In this document: piece by piece, positions 41,487-50,361 of the stretch
How positions within the stretch are numbered: position 1 is the stretch's first letter
Layout of the letters: each line of letters opens with the position of its first letter
Assembly: GCF_022808675.1 (NCBI RefSeq)
Contig: NZ_JAKZKV010000008.1
Coordinates: 128,711-192,710, forward strand
Direction: 5' to 3'
DNA from: Parabacteroides sp. FAFU027
GTDB taxonomy: Bacteria > Bacteroidota > Bacteroidia > Bacteroidales > UBA7332
Length of the DNA stretch: 64,000 nt
Notes under the pieces: model-generated
The model's input: the letters and a program-made list of their open reading frames with translations, nothing else
Databases searched by the model: none
What the model was told of the DNA's origin: nothing
Made by a program: the position numbers and the translations under genes

Positions 41487-41757
41487 TAAGGAAGACGTAA
41501 AAGGCATTAAGGAAACCCTAAAACATGCTAAGGAACACAATAGTGACCATAAGGAAGGCTTAAATGGCCTTAAGGAATACACAAAACATGCTAAGGAACA
41601 CAAGAGTGACCGTAAGGAAGGCTCAAATGGGCATAAGGAATACACAAAACATGCTGAGGAACACATAAACGGTCATGAGGAGAGCTAAATGTCCGTGAGG
41701 AATGGGAAAAGCATGCTGAGGAACGCAAAATGACTGTGAGGAAGGCATTTTGACCAT
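41487..41757 (+). repeat. 13-unit, 21-bp minisatellite with a 63-bp higher-order period
   Basis: Thirteen units starting t(a/g)aggaa begin at 41487, 41508, 41529, 41550, 41571, 41592, 41613, 41634, 41655, 41676, 41696, 41717 and 41737. Spacing is 21 bp except for two units of 20 bp near the end. Every third unit is more alike (for example the units with aaaacatgc), giving a 63-bp super-repeat. In one plus-strand frame, the first ten units encode seven-residue repeats such as KEYTKHA and KEHKSDR, but there is no start codon and the 20-bp units break the frame. The 21-bp period equals two helical turns. The 475-bp gap between GH2 and DUF2264 otherwise holds only the terminator and a -7 box. Confidence 0.92.
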
Positions 41758-41813
41758 CAAAGCAAACCATATTATATGAACACCAAGCACAATCGATTCA
41801 AACCTTTATACAA

Positions 41814-43040
41814 ATGAAGAAAATACTCTTTCTACTGGCTATAATTTCCTGTACGGGAATATCCGCCAAACAGCAAAAGACACAACCCATCAACGAACGC
41901 CAGCTTTGGCTGATCTATATGGACAAAGTGGCCCGCCCGGTCATCAAAAACATCGCGGAAGACCAACTGAAAACCAATATGCCGATTGTTCTTTCTCCGA
42001 AAATCGACAATCCCGAAAACCGAACCAAAGTGGCCTATCTGGAAGCTTTTGCCCGTACCCTGTGTGGCATTGCTCCATGGATCAATCTGGAAGGCGGTTC
42101 GGCGGAAGAGGTCGCCCTCCGCAACCAATACCGTACCTGGGCGCTGAAAGGTATCGCTAATGCTGTTAATCCTGAAGCGAAGGATTACCTGCAATGGAAA
42201 GGCGGACAACCTCTGGTGGATGCCTCGTTCTTTGCACTGGCGCTGGTTCGCAGCCCCTGGTTGTGGGAAAACCTCAGCGACACCACCAAACAACAGGTGG
42301 TAATGGCGCTCAAATCAACTCGCCCGACCATCCCGGTGTACAGCAACTGGATTCTCTTTACCGGAATGATCGAAACCTTCTTTTGCAAATACGGATACGA
42401 GTATGACCCGGTACGCATCGAATACGGCATGCGTGAATTTTCGGAACACTGGTACACCGGTGACGGAATGTTTTCGGATGGGGTGAATTTCAACCTCGAT
42501 TTCTACAACAGCTACGTTATCCAACCCTATCTGAACAACATCCTGGACGTAGTCAGTCAAAAAAACAAATCCTACAATGGATTCAAAGCCAAACTCGACA
42601 AGATATCAAAACGTTACGCCGACATCCAGGAGCGTTTGATCAATGCCGACGGTAGTTTTCCCGTAATCGGACGTTCAATCACCTACCGCGGCGGCGCTTT
42701 CCACCATCTGGCCGATATGTCGCTCCGCAAGCAATTACCGGAAAACCTCACTCCGGCACAGGTCAGATGTGCTTTGACCGCTGTAATCAAGAAAACCCTC
42801 TCGGCACCGAAGACCTTTACGGATAAGGGTTTTCTCAACATCGGACTTTGCGGCAGTCAACCGACTCTGGCTGATTTTTACATCAACACCGGCAGCCTAT
42901 ACCTCTGTAACACAATCTTTTTGCCGCTCGGATTACATGAGACAGATGAGTTCTGGAGTGCACCATCCGCACCATGGACAGCTGCTAAAGTGTGGAACGG
43001 ACAGGACGTCCCGGCTGATCATGCCCTGGAACTACATTAA
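41814..43040 (+). CDS. DUF2264 protein, GH154-type probable beta-glucuronidase
   Basis: 408 residues with signal MKKILFLLAIISCTGISA. The protein is an alpha-helical toroid of the DUF2264 family: AYLEAFARTLCGIAPWINLEGG near residues 75-96, SNWILFTGMIETFFCKYGYEYD, GDGMFSDGVNFNLDFYNSYVIQPYL and GRSITYRGGAFHHLADMSL are typical. DUF2264 members were assigned, from memory, to GH154 after a Bacteroides protein acting as a beta-glucuronidase on arabinogalactan was characterised. That role would suit the GH30, GH35, GH43 and GH105 neighbours. It may have its own promoter at 41424, with the minisatellite in the leader. Family call is firm; activity is inference. Confidence 0.87.
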   Translation: MKKILFLLAIISCTGISAKQQKTQPINERQLWLIYMDKVARPVIKNIAEDQLKTNMPIVLSPKIDNPENRTKVAYLEAFARTLCGIAPWINLEGGSAEEVALRNQYRTWALKGIANAVNPEAKDYLQWKGGQPLVDASFFALALVRSPWLWENLSDTTKQQVVMALKSTRPTIPVYSNWILFTGMIETFFCKYGYEYDPVRIEYGMREFSEHWYTGDGMFSDGVNFNLDFYNSYVIQPYLNNILDVVSQKNKSYNGFKAKLDKISKRYADIQERLINADGSFPVIGRSITYRGGAFHHLADMSLRKQLPENLTPAQVRCALTAVIKKTLSAPKTFTDKGFLNIGLCGSQPTLADFYINTGSLYLCNTIFLPLGLHETDEFWSAPSAPWTAAKVWNGQDVPADHALELH

Positions 43041-43185
43041 ATAATCCATTTTAGGTCTAAATTAACTTAGCGGGAAAAATATTTCAGTCCGTATTTTATT
43101 TCAAAGGAACCAAATACAGAATTTTTTCCGGATTTCAAAACGTCAGATCAACCCACTATTTTAACATAGGTATCTACAACCAATG

Positions 43186-43224
43186 AATATGCTGCTTACA
43201 AATATGTTGTGCAGCATATTTTTT
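43186..43224 (+). terminator. Intrinsic terminator after the DUF2264 gene
   Basis: Arms aatatgctgc (43186-43195) and gcagcatatt (43211-43220) form a perfect 10-bp stem with a 15-nt loop, followed by a T-run. It insulates the carbohydrate locus from pflB. The gap between 43041 and 43185 shows nothing else. Confidence 0.85.
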
Positions 43225-43314
43225 ATTTGCAAAATGATAGCGGCTAATTGATGCTGTTTCACACAGTTAGAAATCAAACTCATTGATTAAAAGCCATTTC
43301 AGATAAAAACCGGA

Positions 43315-43345
43315 TTTGTTAGTGTGGTTTTCTGTTGTATCTTTG
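43315..43345 (+). promoter_or_regulatory. Promoter of pflB
   Basis: TTTG at 43315-43318, a 19-nt spacer, and TATCTTTG at 43338-43345 fit the Bacteroidetes TTTG/TAnnTTTG promoter very well. The predicted start is near 43352, giving a leader of about 67 nt before the ATG at 43419. Confidence 0.72.
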
Positions 43346-43350
43346 CATCG

Positions 43351-43376
43351 AAATTGCAATACAGACATTGCAATTT
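43351..43376 (+). promoter_or_regulatory. ATTGCAAT inverted repeat at the pflB transcript start
   Basis: Arms aaattgcaat (43351-43360) and attgcaattt (43367-43376) are exact reverse complements separated by six bases. ATTGCAAT is itself palindromic, so the site is both a direct and an inverted repeat. It begins 5 bp after the -7 box and so covers the predicted +1 region. It could be a repressor operator or a 5-prime stem in the mRNA. Confidence 0.5.
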
Positions 43377-43418
43377 ACCCGAAACTTTACCACAAACCAT
43401 CAAATATAAATTTCTTAT

Positions 43419-45638
43419 ATGGCTACTTTTAATCCCGGAAACTGGCAGGAAGCAATCGATATCCGTGACTTCGTATTGAAAAACATCACCCCATACGATG
43501 GTGATGAATCTTTCTTATGTGAACCGACCCAACGTACCCTTGACTTATGGAAAATCTGTACCGACGCGATCAGCGAGGAGAGAGACAACAACGGTGTACG
43601 TTCTATTGACAACAAAACCATTTCAACCATTACCTCTCACGCTGCCGGCTACATCGACAAAGACAAAGAGTTGATCGTAGGCTTGCAGACCGATGAGTTG
43701 TTGCGTCGCGCCATGAAACCTTACGGAGGAATTGCCGTAGTGGAAAAAGCATGCAGCGAACATGGGATCCAGGTTGATCCTCAGGTGAAAGAAATCTTCA
43801 CCAAATATGCCAAAACACACAATGAAGGGGTGTTTGACGCATACACTTCTGAAATCAGGACATTCCGTTCATTGGGTATCCTGACCGGTCTGCCTGACAA
43901 CTACGCCCGTGGTCGTATCATCGGTGACTACCGTCGTCTGGCTCTTTACGGAACCGACAAACTTATCGCTTTCAAAAAACAAGACCTCAATAACCTGCTT
44001 GGTCCGATGACAGATGACCGTATCCGTCTTCGCGAAGAAGTGACTGCTCAAATCAAAGCATTGAGCGATATGACTGAGATGGGTCGTATCTATGGCCTTG
44101 ATCTGACCCGTCCGGCTGAAACTGCTCAGGAAGCTGTTCAGTGGGTATATATGGGTTACCTGGCTGCTGTAAAAGAGCAGGATGGCGCCGCGATGTCATT
44201 GGGTAACGTCTCTTCTTTCCTTGACATCTACATCGAGCATGACCTGAAAGCAGGTATCATCACAGAGGAATACGCTCAGGAGTTGATCGACCAGTTCGTA
44301 ATGAAACTGCGGATGGTTCGCCACCTGCGTATGGATGCTTACAACGATATTTTCGCAGGAGACCCGACCTGGGTTACTGAGTCTATCGGTGGTTCTTTGG
44401 CTGACGGTCGTCACAAAGTAACTAAATCTTCATTCCGTTTCCTTCAGACACTTTACAACCTCGGAGCATCTCCGGAGCCTAATATGACTGTGCTTTGGTC
44501 TGACAAATTGCCTGAGCCTTTCAAATTGTTCTGTTCAAAAGTGTCAATTGACACCTCTTCTGTTCAGTACGAAAACGATGATTTGATGCAGACAACCCGT
44601 AAAAGCGACGACTACGGTATCGCATGTTGTGTATCATTCCAGGAAATCGGTAAACAAATCCAGTTCTTCGGTGCACGTTGTAACTTAGCTAAAACACTGC
44701 TTTTGGCCATCAACGAAGGTCGTTGCGAAATCACCGGCAAACAGGTATTGAAAGGTATTCCTAAATTGAAATCAGACGTACTTGATTTCGATGAGATCAT
44801 GACTAACTTCAGACTGACCATGGAGCAGGTAGCGCGCGTGTACAATGATTCAATGAATATCATCCACTACATGCACGACAAATACTACTACGAAAAAGCT
44901 CAAATGGCGTTGATTGATACGAATCCTAAAATCAACCTTGCCTACGGTGCTGCCGGTTTGAGTATTGTTGCTGACTCATTGTCTGCAATCAAATACGCAA
45001 AAGTGACGGTAGTTCGTAACGAAGACGGTGTTTCTCAGGACTTCAACATCGAAGGTGAATTCCCATGCTACGGTAACGATGATGACCGCGTAGATACATT
45101 CGCAAAAGAGATTCCTGCTATCTTCAACGATATGCTGGCTAAATTGCCAATTTATAAAAATGCAGAGCCAACCTTGTCCATCCTAACCATCACATCAAAC
45201 GTGGTGTACGGAAGCAAAACAGGTGCTACTCCTGACGGTCGCGCTAAAGGTATTCCTTTCGCTCCGGGAGCTAACCCAATGCACGGACGTGATGCCAGCG
45301 GTGCTATCGCTTCTTTGAGTTCTGTGGCTAAAATCGATTATGCAACTTCACAAGACGGTATTTCAAATACCTTCTCTATCGTGCCAAAATCATTAGGTCC
45401 GACCGATGAAACCCGTCAGGAAAACCTGGTTTCAATCATGAACGGTTACTTCACTAAAAACGCTCACCACCTCAACGTGAACGTTCTGAACCGTGAAATG
45501 CTGGTTGACGCAATGGAGCACCCTGAGAACTATCCGCAGTTGACTATCCGTGTATCAGGTTACGCAGTGAACTTCGTTCGCCTGACACGTGCTCAACAGT
45601 TGGAAGTGATCTCACGTACCTTCTTTGAAGCAATGTAA
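43419..45638 (+). CDS. pflB: Pyruvate formate-lyase (formate C-acetyltransferase)
   Basis: 739 residues, cytoplasmic, beginning [20 protein letters not shown]. It converts pyruvate and CoA to acetyl-CoA and formate in fermentation. The active-site cysteine pair is Cys403-Cys404 in GIACCVSF, and the glycyl-radical loop is RVSGYAVNF with Gly714, 26 residues from the end as in E. coli PflB (760 residues). The residues around [24 protein letters not shown] are also family-typical. The gene has a strong promoter and very regular codon use, which suggests high expression. pflA and focA follow on the same strand. A terminator directly after the stop means pflA gets only read-through or its own start. 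Confidence 0.98.
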   Translation: MATFNPGNWQEAIDIRDFVLKNITPYDGDESFLCEPTQRTLDLWKICTDAISEERDNNGVRSIDNKTISTITSHAAGYIDKDKELIVGLQTDELLRRAMKPYGGIAVVEKACSEHGIQVDPQVKEIFTKYAKTHNEGVFDAYTSEIRTFRSLGILTGLPDNYARGRIIGDYRRLALYGTDKLIAFKKQDLNNLLGPMTDDRIRLREEVTAQIKALSDMTEMGRIYGLDLTRPAETAQEAVQWVYMGYLAAVKEQDGAAMSLGNVSSFLDIYIEHDLKAGIITEEYAQELIDQFVMKLRMVRHLRMDAYNDIFAGDPTWVTESIGGSLADGRHKVTKSSFRFLQTLYNLGASPEPNMTVLWSDKLPEPFKLFCSKVSIDTSSVQYENDDLMQTTRKSDDYGIACCVSFQEIGKQIQFFGARCNLAKTLLLAINEGRCEITGKQVLKGIPKLKSDVLDFDEIMTNFRLTMEQVARVYNDSMNIIHYMHDKYYYEKAQMALIDTNPKINLAYGAAGLSIVADSLSAIKYAKVTVVRNEDGVSQDFNIEGEFPCYGNDDDRVDTFAKEIPAIFNDMLAKLPIYKNAEPTLSILTITSNVVYGSKTGATPDGRAKGIPFAPGANPMHGRDASGAIASLSSVAKIDYATSQDGISNTFSIVPKSLGPTDETRQENLVSIMNGYFTKNAHHLNVNVLNREMLVDAMEHPENYPQLTIRVSGYAVNFVRLTRAQQLEVISRTFFEAM

Positions 45639-45656
45639 TTTTCATAAATAAAAAGT

Positions 45657-45694
45657 TGTTGGCTATCGGCTTCGTGCCTTTAGCCAACATTTTT
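45657..45694 (+). terminator. Intrinsic terminator between pflB and pflA
   Basis: Arms tgttggcta (45657-45665) and tagccaaca (45681-45689) form a 9-bp stem followed by five T. It lies about 20 bp after the pflB stop, so the abundant pflB mRNA likely ends here, with partial read-through into pflA. Confidence 0.85.
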
Positions 45695-45753
45695 GTGTAT
45701 AAATGCGTTTTGCATGAATCACTCACTTTGTTTCATTGCTTTAATTTACTCAT

Positions 45754-46482
45754 ATGATCAAACTCCACTCTATCGAATCATTGGGAACCTTTGACGGTCC
45801 GGGCGTCAGACTGGTATTTTTCCTGCAAGGTTGTAACTTCAAATGCCTTTATTGTGCCAACCCTGATACAATCGACTGCACCAGTGAAGGTAAACTGTAC
45901 GACGTAGAAAGTCTAATGTCAATGGCTCGCAATGAACGTCCTTTCTTTGGCAAAAAGGGAGGCGTGACCGTATCGGGAGGAGAACCGTTAATTCAGGCAA
46001 AAGAGCTCATTGCTTTGTTCAAAGCACTCAAGGCGGAAGGGTTTAATACCTGCATTGATACAAATGGCAGCGTATTAAATGATTTCGTAAAGGAGTTGCT
46101 GAAATATACTGACCTTGTATTGCTCGACATCAAGGAAATAGATGATGATACGCATCGCAGGATCACCGGTCGCAGCAACCAACGCACGTTGGAATTTGCT
46201 CGCTACCTAAACGAACAGAATATCCCGGTTTGGGCGCGTTATGTGCTTGTTCCAGGATTTACGGATAACCCAGAACACCTGCATCGTCTGGGCAAGTTCT
46301 TAAACGACATGGACAATGTTCAGAAAATTGAGATACAACCCTATCACAAGCTGGGAATGCACAAATACGAAGCACTGGGATGGAAGTATCAGCTTCCGGA
46401 GGTCGAAATGAATTCACAGGAACAACTGAAAGCGGCCAAAGAGATTTTTGAGCAATATGTAAAAGAGGTAATTGTAAATTAG
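45754..46482 (+). CDS. pflA: Pyruvate formate-lyase activating enzyme (radical SAM)
   Basis: 242 residues, cytoplasmic. It uses an iron-sulfur cluster and S-adenosylmethionine to install the glycyl radical on PflB. The cluster motif CxxxCxxC is Cys27, Cys31 and Cys34 in GCNFKCLYC; GVTVSGGEPL is the SAM-binding loop; the N-terminus LGTFDGPGVRLVFFLQG is typical of PFL activases. The length matches E. coli PflA (246). It follows pflB after 115 bp and a terminator, an arrangement that would keep activase levels well below the enzyme. Confidence 0.97.
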   Translation: MIKLHSIESLGTFDGPGVRLVFFLQGCNFKCLYCANPDTIDCTSEGKLYDVESLMSMARNERPFFGKKGGVTVSGGEPLIQAKELIALFKALKAEGFNTCIDTNGSVLNDFVKELLKYTDLVLLDIKEIDDDTHRRITGRSNQRTLEFARYLNEQNIPVWARYVLVPGFTDNPEHLHRLGKFLNDMDNVQKIEIQPYHKLGMHKYEALGWKYQLPEVEMNSQEQLKAAKEIFEQYVKEVIVN

Positions 46483-46488
46483 GAAATC

Positions 46489-46508
46489 GGCTGATTGCGA
46501 AATCAGCC
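46489..46508 (+). promoter_or_regulatory. Hairpin just after the pflA stop
   Basis: ggctgatt (46489-46496) and aatcagcc (46501-46508) form an 8-bp stem with a 4-nt loop. No T-run follows directly, so it may be a weak terminator or an mRNA end stabiliser. Confidence 0.45.
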
Positions 46509-46641
46509 AACCAGAAGAAAAAACTATGGCTTAATAATTAGATAACTTAAAAGCCATACAATAATGACAATTTAAGATTCAATAGGTAAGGACAATATTC
46601 AGGGTTGAAGGGTAAAAAATAGGGTATAATCCTCCGGATTT

Positions 46642-46659
46642 GACGTGTACGCACACGTC
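46642..46659 (+). promoter_or_regulatory. Inverted repeat upstream of focA
   Basis: gacgtgt (46642-46648) and acacgtc (46653-46659) form a 7-bp inverted repeat with a 4-nt centre, about 105 bp before the focA start. The size and symmetry suit a dimeric repressor or activator site. No good TAnnTTTG box was found nearby, so the assignment is weak. Confidence 0.3.
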
Positions 46660-46764
46660 TATAACAAAAATCCATTTATTTGCAGTAATTGTGCAATGAT
46701 ATACCACCTGAGAATAACTCTCCTACCAGATTTACAACCAATAACTAAAAACTGAAAACCAAAA

Positions 46765-47547
46765 ATGGGTTACTATACATCTAAAGAGATTATACACCGC
46801 GTGTATGATGCTGCGGTTATGCGGGCTAATACACCCGTAAACAAGACACTGGCACTGGCTTTTCTGGCAGGTGCATATATTTCATTAGGCGGACTTTTAG
46901 CCGTTATTATCAGTGGTGGCTCACCCGGGCTTGAAGCCAGTAATCCGGGACTACAAAAGTTCCTTATGGGTGCTGCCTTTCCTATCGGACTTATGCTTTG
47001 TGCAATTGCAGGAGCTGACCTATTTACAGGAAATACTGCATATTTCATACCTCCTGTCCTATCTAATAAATTGAAAATTCAGGATATGCTGAAAAACTGG
47101 ACTCTGGTATATGTTGGAAACTTTGTCGGAGCAATCTTTGTGGCTTACTTCCTGACTTATCAAACCGATTTGTTTGCTAAAGGCCCCTGGCTCGATGCGA
47201 TTTACCACATCGCTGAAAAAAAGACATCAGCACCATTCTATAAAGTTTTCTTGAAAGGGATTGGAGCCAACTGGTTTGTGGCACTTGCCATGTGGATGGC
47301 TTATGCGGGTAAAGATGTTTTCAGCAAAATGATTGGCATCTGGTTTCCAGTAATGGCATTCGTAACTATCGGATACGAGCACAGCATTGCAAATATGTTC
47401 TTTATCCCGACTGCTATCTTTTATGGTTCTCCTGTGACCTGGTATCAGTTTATCGTTAACAACCTGATACCTTCAACGTTAGGCAATATTGTAGGAGGAG
47501 CTGTGATGGTTGGATTCTTTTATTGGTATATTTACGACAGAGATTGA
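46765..47547 (+). CDS. focA: Formate/nitrite transporter family channel, FocA-like
   Basis: 260 residues with six predicted membrane helices and almost no cytoplasmic tail. Family motifs include KTLALAFLAGAYISLGG near residues 26-42, IAGADLFTGN (close to the consensus AGxELFTGN, with Asp for Glu), NFVGAIFVAYFL and NWFVALAMWMAYA. It should export formate made by PflB, or take it up at low pH. The gene follows pflA by 282 bp and is on the same strand, which supports formate over nitrite as the substrate; a nitrite or hydrosulfide role cannot be excluded. Confidence 0.94.
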   Translation: MGYYTSKEIIHRVYDAAVMRANTPVNKTLALAFLAGAYISLGGLLAVIISGGSPGLEASNPGLQKFLMGAAFPIGLMLCAIAGADLFTGNTAYFIPPVLSNKLKIQDMLKNWTLVYVGNFVGAIFVAYFLTYQTDLFAKGPWLDAIYHIAEKKTSAPFYKVFLKGIGANWFVALAMWMAYAGKDVFSKMIGIWFPVMAFVTIGYEHSIANMFFIPTAIFYGSPVTWYQFIVNNLIPSTLGNIVGGAVMVGFFYWYIYDRD

Positions 47548-47654
47548 ATTTAATTCAAAATATAATCATACACAAAACATCAATGAATGTTTTTCTGAAA
47601 TGAATACACATTCCAGGTAATTGAAGAAACATATTGAGAGATAGATAGTCAAAG

Positions 47655-47693
47655 AGGCAGTTCTGTTCATTAGAATTAGAGCTGCTTTTTTTA
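47655..47693 (+). terminator. Probable terminator after focA
   Basis: An imperfect stem pairs gcag/ctgc and ttct/agaa blocks around a loop and is followed by seven T. It lies between the convergent focA and CapD-like genes. Confidence 0.5.
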
Positions 47694-47728
47694 CATCCCC
47701 CTATCTATCATTACCCAAAATATCATAT

Positions 47729-49699
47729 TCAATTATCAGCTCCAATTTTATGAACCTCATGGATTCCAAGATGAGTATCCAATGTCTCATATATTGAGTT
47801 TTCACTAATAAACTCCGGCACCAATAATTTCATTTTATAAACAGTTTCATTTACATCCATTCTACGAGACATTTCAATTAAACTATTTATCGATTTTAAA
47901 ACTTCACGGAAGTTATATTCCCGCACATCCGCAACCATAATTTTTTTGTGTGACGTGGGCTTGGTAATCTCATGGTCATTTAGCAATTCTTCATATAACT
48001 TTTCCCCCGGACGCAATCCTGTATATTTAATTTTTATATCCTGATCCGGAATCAATCCAGCAAGCTCGATCATTCTCACAGCAAGATCTTTTATTTTGAT
48101 TGATTTACCCATATCAAAAACATATATCTCTCCATTCTCTCCCATATTACCGGCCTCTAACACAAGACGACAGGCCTCTGGTATGGTCATAAAATAACGG
48201 GTGATTTCAGGGTGGGTAACTGTTATTGGCCCTCCTTCTTCGATCTGTTTTCTAAACCGGGGAATCACCGAACCATTAGAACCTAACACATTTCCAAAAC
48301 GAGTGGTGATAAATTTGATCGGCATATTTCTTCGACTTATGTATTTGGCTAATGATTGAACATAAATCTCTGCAATACGCTTTGATGCCCCCATTATGTT
48401 TGAAGGATTAACGGCCTTGTCTGTCGATACAAATACAAAACGTTCAGAGCTGAAACGAATGGCAAGATCTACGACATTTCTTGTTCCATCGACATTAGTC
48501 AAAATAGCCTCACAGGGACTCTTTTCCATCAGTGGAACATGCTTATATGCAGCTGCATGATATACAATCTGCGGTTTAAAAGTACTAAATATCCATTTCA
48601 GGCGTTCTACATTCCGGATATCTGCGATAATTGTCTTAAAATTCAACCCTTTATTATTATCCTCTAGTTCAAGTTGCATATTATGTAGAGGAGTTTCTGC
48701 TGTATCTACCAAAAGCAGCAGCGATGGAGCAAACTTTGCAATCTGACGAACTATTTCTCCCCCTATAGAACCTGCAGCACCAGTCACCAAAACAACTTTT
48801 CCTTCTAACTGGTGGCGAATTTTATCTGTACTTATTTCTATTTCCTCACGTCCTAGTAAATCTTCAATCTGAATCTCTCTCAAGGCTTTTACGTTATTAC
48901 TACCCTCGTGTTGTATTAAATCCATAGGGCTTTTAGCCAGCATCATCTTAAGATTCAGTTTCATACACTCATCCAACAAATTCTCCCGACTATTATACAA
49001 GTTCTCTTTATTGGTAAAAATCACCGTATCAATTTCATATAAGGCTTTCAAAAAGTTCAGATTATGATTCAAATGATATACGGGTAAGTCTAGAATCCGC
49101 TTCTTATTCATATTAAAGTCTGAAGTCAGAAATCCAATTAATTTATAATCTCTTTTTCGATGAGCCTGAATTTCTTTTGCCATAGCAACGCTTACAACAC
49201 TGGTACCATACACTACAGCCTTGTGTAATACCTTTTCGTTTTTACTGGTGATAGAAACAAAAATTCTCACGATAATCAAACGGAAGGTAATCAGGCCAAC
49301 AAAAGAAAAGGTAAAATTCCAAATTAAAAGCGATAGTTCAGGGATAAAACCATATCTAAAAACAAGCCCCAAAACAAGCAAAATAAAATTTGCCGTAAAC
49401 GACGATGCAAGTAAACGCCAAACATCCTGATTGCTAGAGTATCTGACAATCCCCGAATGAGTCTTAAAAGTCAAATAAAATACAGCGTACAATATTGTAT
49501 TTACAAACAACAATATTTTAAAGGGCGGCAATAACGTTACTAATAAAGGAGACAGATTAATCGTCAAAATAAAAGACAATACAATCGAAGCAGTGGACAA
49601 CAATAAATCCAGACTAAAGATGATCCAACGACTTGTATACCTCGCATTGATCATTCTTTCCAAAATATTCTCCCAAAAGTTACGAAACAATTTCAACAT
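47729..49699 (-). CDS. CapD/FlaA1-like membrane nucleotide-sugar epimerase/dehydratase
   Basis: About 656 residues from the ATG at 49699; a GTG at 49741 would add 14 residues. Four or so membrane helices (IIFSLDLLLSTASIVLSFIL, ILLFVNTILYAVFYLTF, ANFILLVLGLVFRYG, LIWNFTFSFVGLITFRLIIV) are followed by a CoA-binding-like domain and a short-chain dehydrogenase domain with the NAD motif VLVTGAAGSIGGEI, YHAAAYKHVPLMEK, FVSTDKAVNPSNIMGASKR and TTRFGNVLGSNGSVIPRF. Homologues make a UDP-amino sugar (4,6-dehydratase or epimerase) for capsule, O-antigen or glycoprotein glycans. It stands alone here, with no glycosyltransferases nearby. Confidence 0.93.
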   Translation of the reverse strand: MLKLFRNFWENILERMINARYTSRWIIFSLDLLLSTASIVLSFILTINLSPLLVTLLPPFKILLFVNTILYAVFYLTFKTHSGIVRYSSNQDVWRLLASSFTANFILLVLGLVFRYGFIPELSLLIWNFTFSFVGLITFRLIIVRIFVSITSKNEKVLHKAVVYGTSVVSVAMAKEIQAHRKRDYKLIGFLTSDFNMNKKRILDLPVYHLNHNLNFLKALYEIDTVIFTNKENLYNSRENLLDECMKLNLKMMLAKSPMDLIQHEGSNNVKALREIQIEDLLGREEIEISTDKIRHQLEGKVVLVTGAAGSIGGEIVRQIAKFAPSLLLLVDTAETPLHNMQLELEDNNKGLNFKTIIADIRNVERLKWIFSTFKPQIVYHAAAYKHVPLMEKSPCEAILTNVDGTRNVVDLAIRFSSERFVFVSTDKAVNPSNIMGASKRIAEIYVQSLAKYISRRNMPIKFITTRFGNVLGSNGSVIPRFRKQIEEGGPITVTHPEITRYFMTIPEACRLVLEAGNMGENGEIYVFDMGKSIKIKDLAVRMIELAGLIPDQDIKIKYTGLRPGEKLYEELLNDHEITKPTSHKKIMVADVREYNFREVLKSINSLIEMSRRMDVNETVYKMKLLVPEFISENSIYETLDTHLGIHEVHKIGADN

Positions 49700-49989
49700 A
49701 ATAATGTAATTCAAACCTCTTCTCTTTAAATATTCAGCCACAATATACTATCTCCAAAGCTTCAATATCCATAATCAACAATATGTTAATTTTGAAGTCT
49801 TAGGCTATTCCGAAAAAAGAAGCAGTTTAGTTTTCAATCTTTAAGCTAACAATTGGAACAGCCCAACTCCCAAAAGACAGCTAAAACCAACAATAATTCA
49901 CAAAATAACAATAAACGTCCTTCTAATTGTATCCAAAAACAACGAACTTCATGAGTTGACAAAGCATTATGGCACCAGCTTAGTAGCAA

Positions 49990-50021
49990 CAAAGATAATA
50001 GAAAGTTCATATAACACACAA
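49990..50021 (-). promoter_or_regulatory. Candidate promoter of the CapD-like gene
   Basis: On the minus strand a TTG (50019-50021) is followed after 21 nt by TATCTTTG (49990-49997), close to the Bacteroidetes consensus. The predicted leader would be about 280 nt, long enough to hold regulatory structure. Confidence 0.35.
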
Positions 50022-50338
50022 TTTCCACAGGCTAATTAGGACGCAATGAAACTAAGATATAGTGACTCTGAAATTAAAAGTCCATATCATGACTGTTCGC
50101 ACTGGATCAGCAATATTAAACATAATCATCTTATTCCAAGGCTTATTTGTATTATATCTTTTCAGTGAAAGTCGAGAATAGGTTTCCATATTCCTGGTTC
50201 CAACATTCACATTCGCTTTCAAAACTTCTACAATTAAACATTCAGTATATATACAGATATATCACAAAAGCAAACTCCTTTTGCTAAATGAACACAGGAA
50301 TCTGTATCTATGGACATCAGATACTACCAACTTTTTTC

Positions 50339-50346
50339 TATTTTTG
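50339..50346 (+). promoter_or_regulatory. Candidate -7 box of the CNNM/CorC gene
   Basis: TATTTTTG fits TAnnTTTG and lies 16 bp before the ATG at 50362, predicting a leader of about 10 nt. Its position supports the ATG at 50362 over the TTG at 50281 as the start. Confidence 0.35.
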
Positions 50347-50361
50347 CAGAAAACGGAACAA

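Larger units (their letters stand above)
49700..50361. other. 660-bp divergent intergenic region
   Basis: AT-rich DNA between the leftward CapD-like gene and the rightward CNNM gene. I see no gene, tRNA or strong hairpin. A possible promoter for the CapD-like gene is at 49990-50021 (minus) and a -7 box for the CNNM gene is at 50339-50346 (plus). An isolated TAATTTTG at 49787-49794 (plus) has no gene close by. Confidence 0.5.

Noticed and set aside
41460-41666. Minus-strand 68-codon open frame made of Cys/Leu/Ser repeats
   Set aside because: It is the reverse reading of the 21-bp minisatellite; a repeat unit divisible by three keeps frames open on both strands.
41487-41757. CRISPR array
   Set aside because: Units are contiguous 21-bp tandem repeats without unique spacers, and no cas genes are nearby.
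49787-49794. TAATTTTG box on the plus strand
   Set aside because: The nearest plus-strand gene begins more than 560 bp away and has a closer candidate box.
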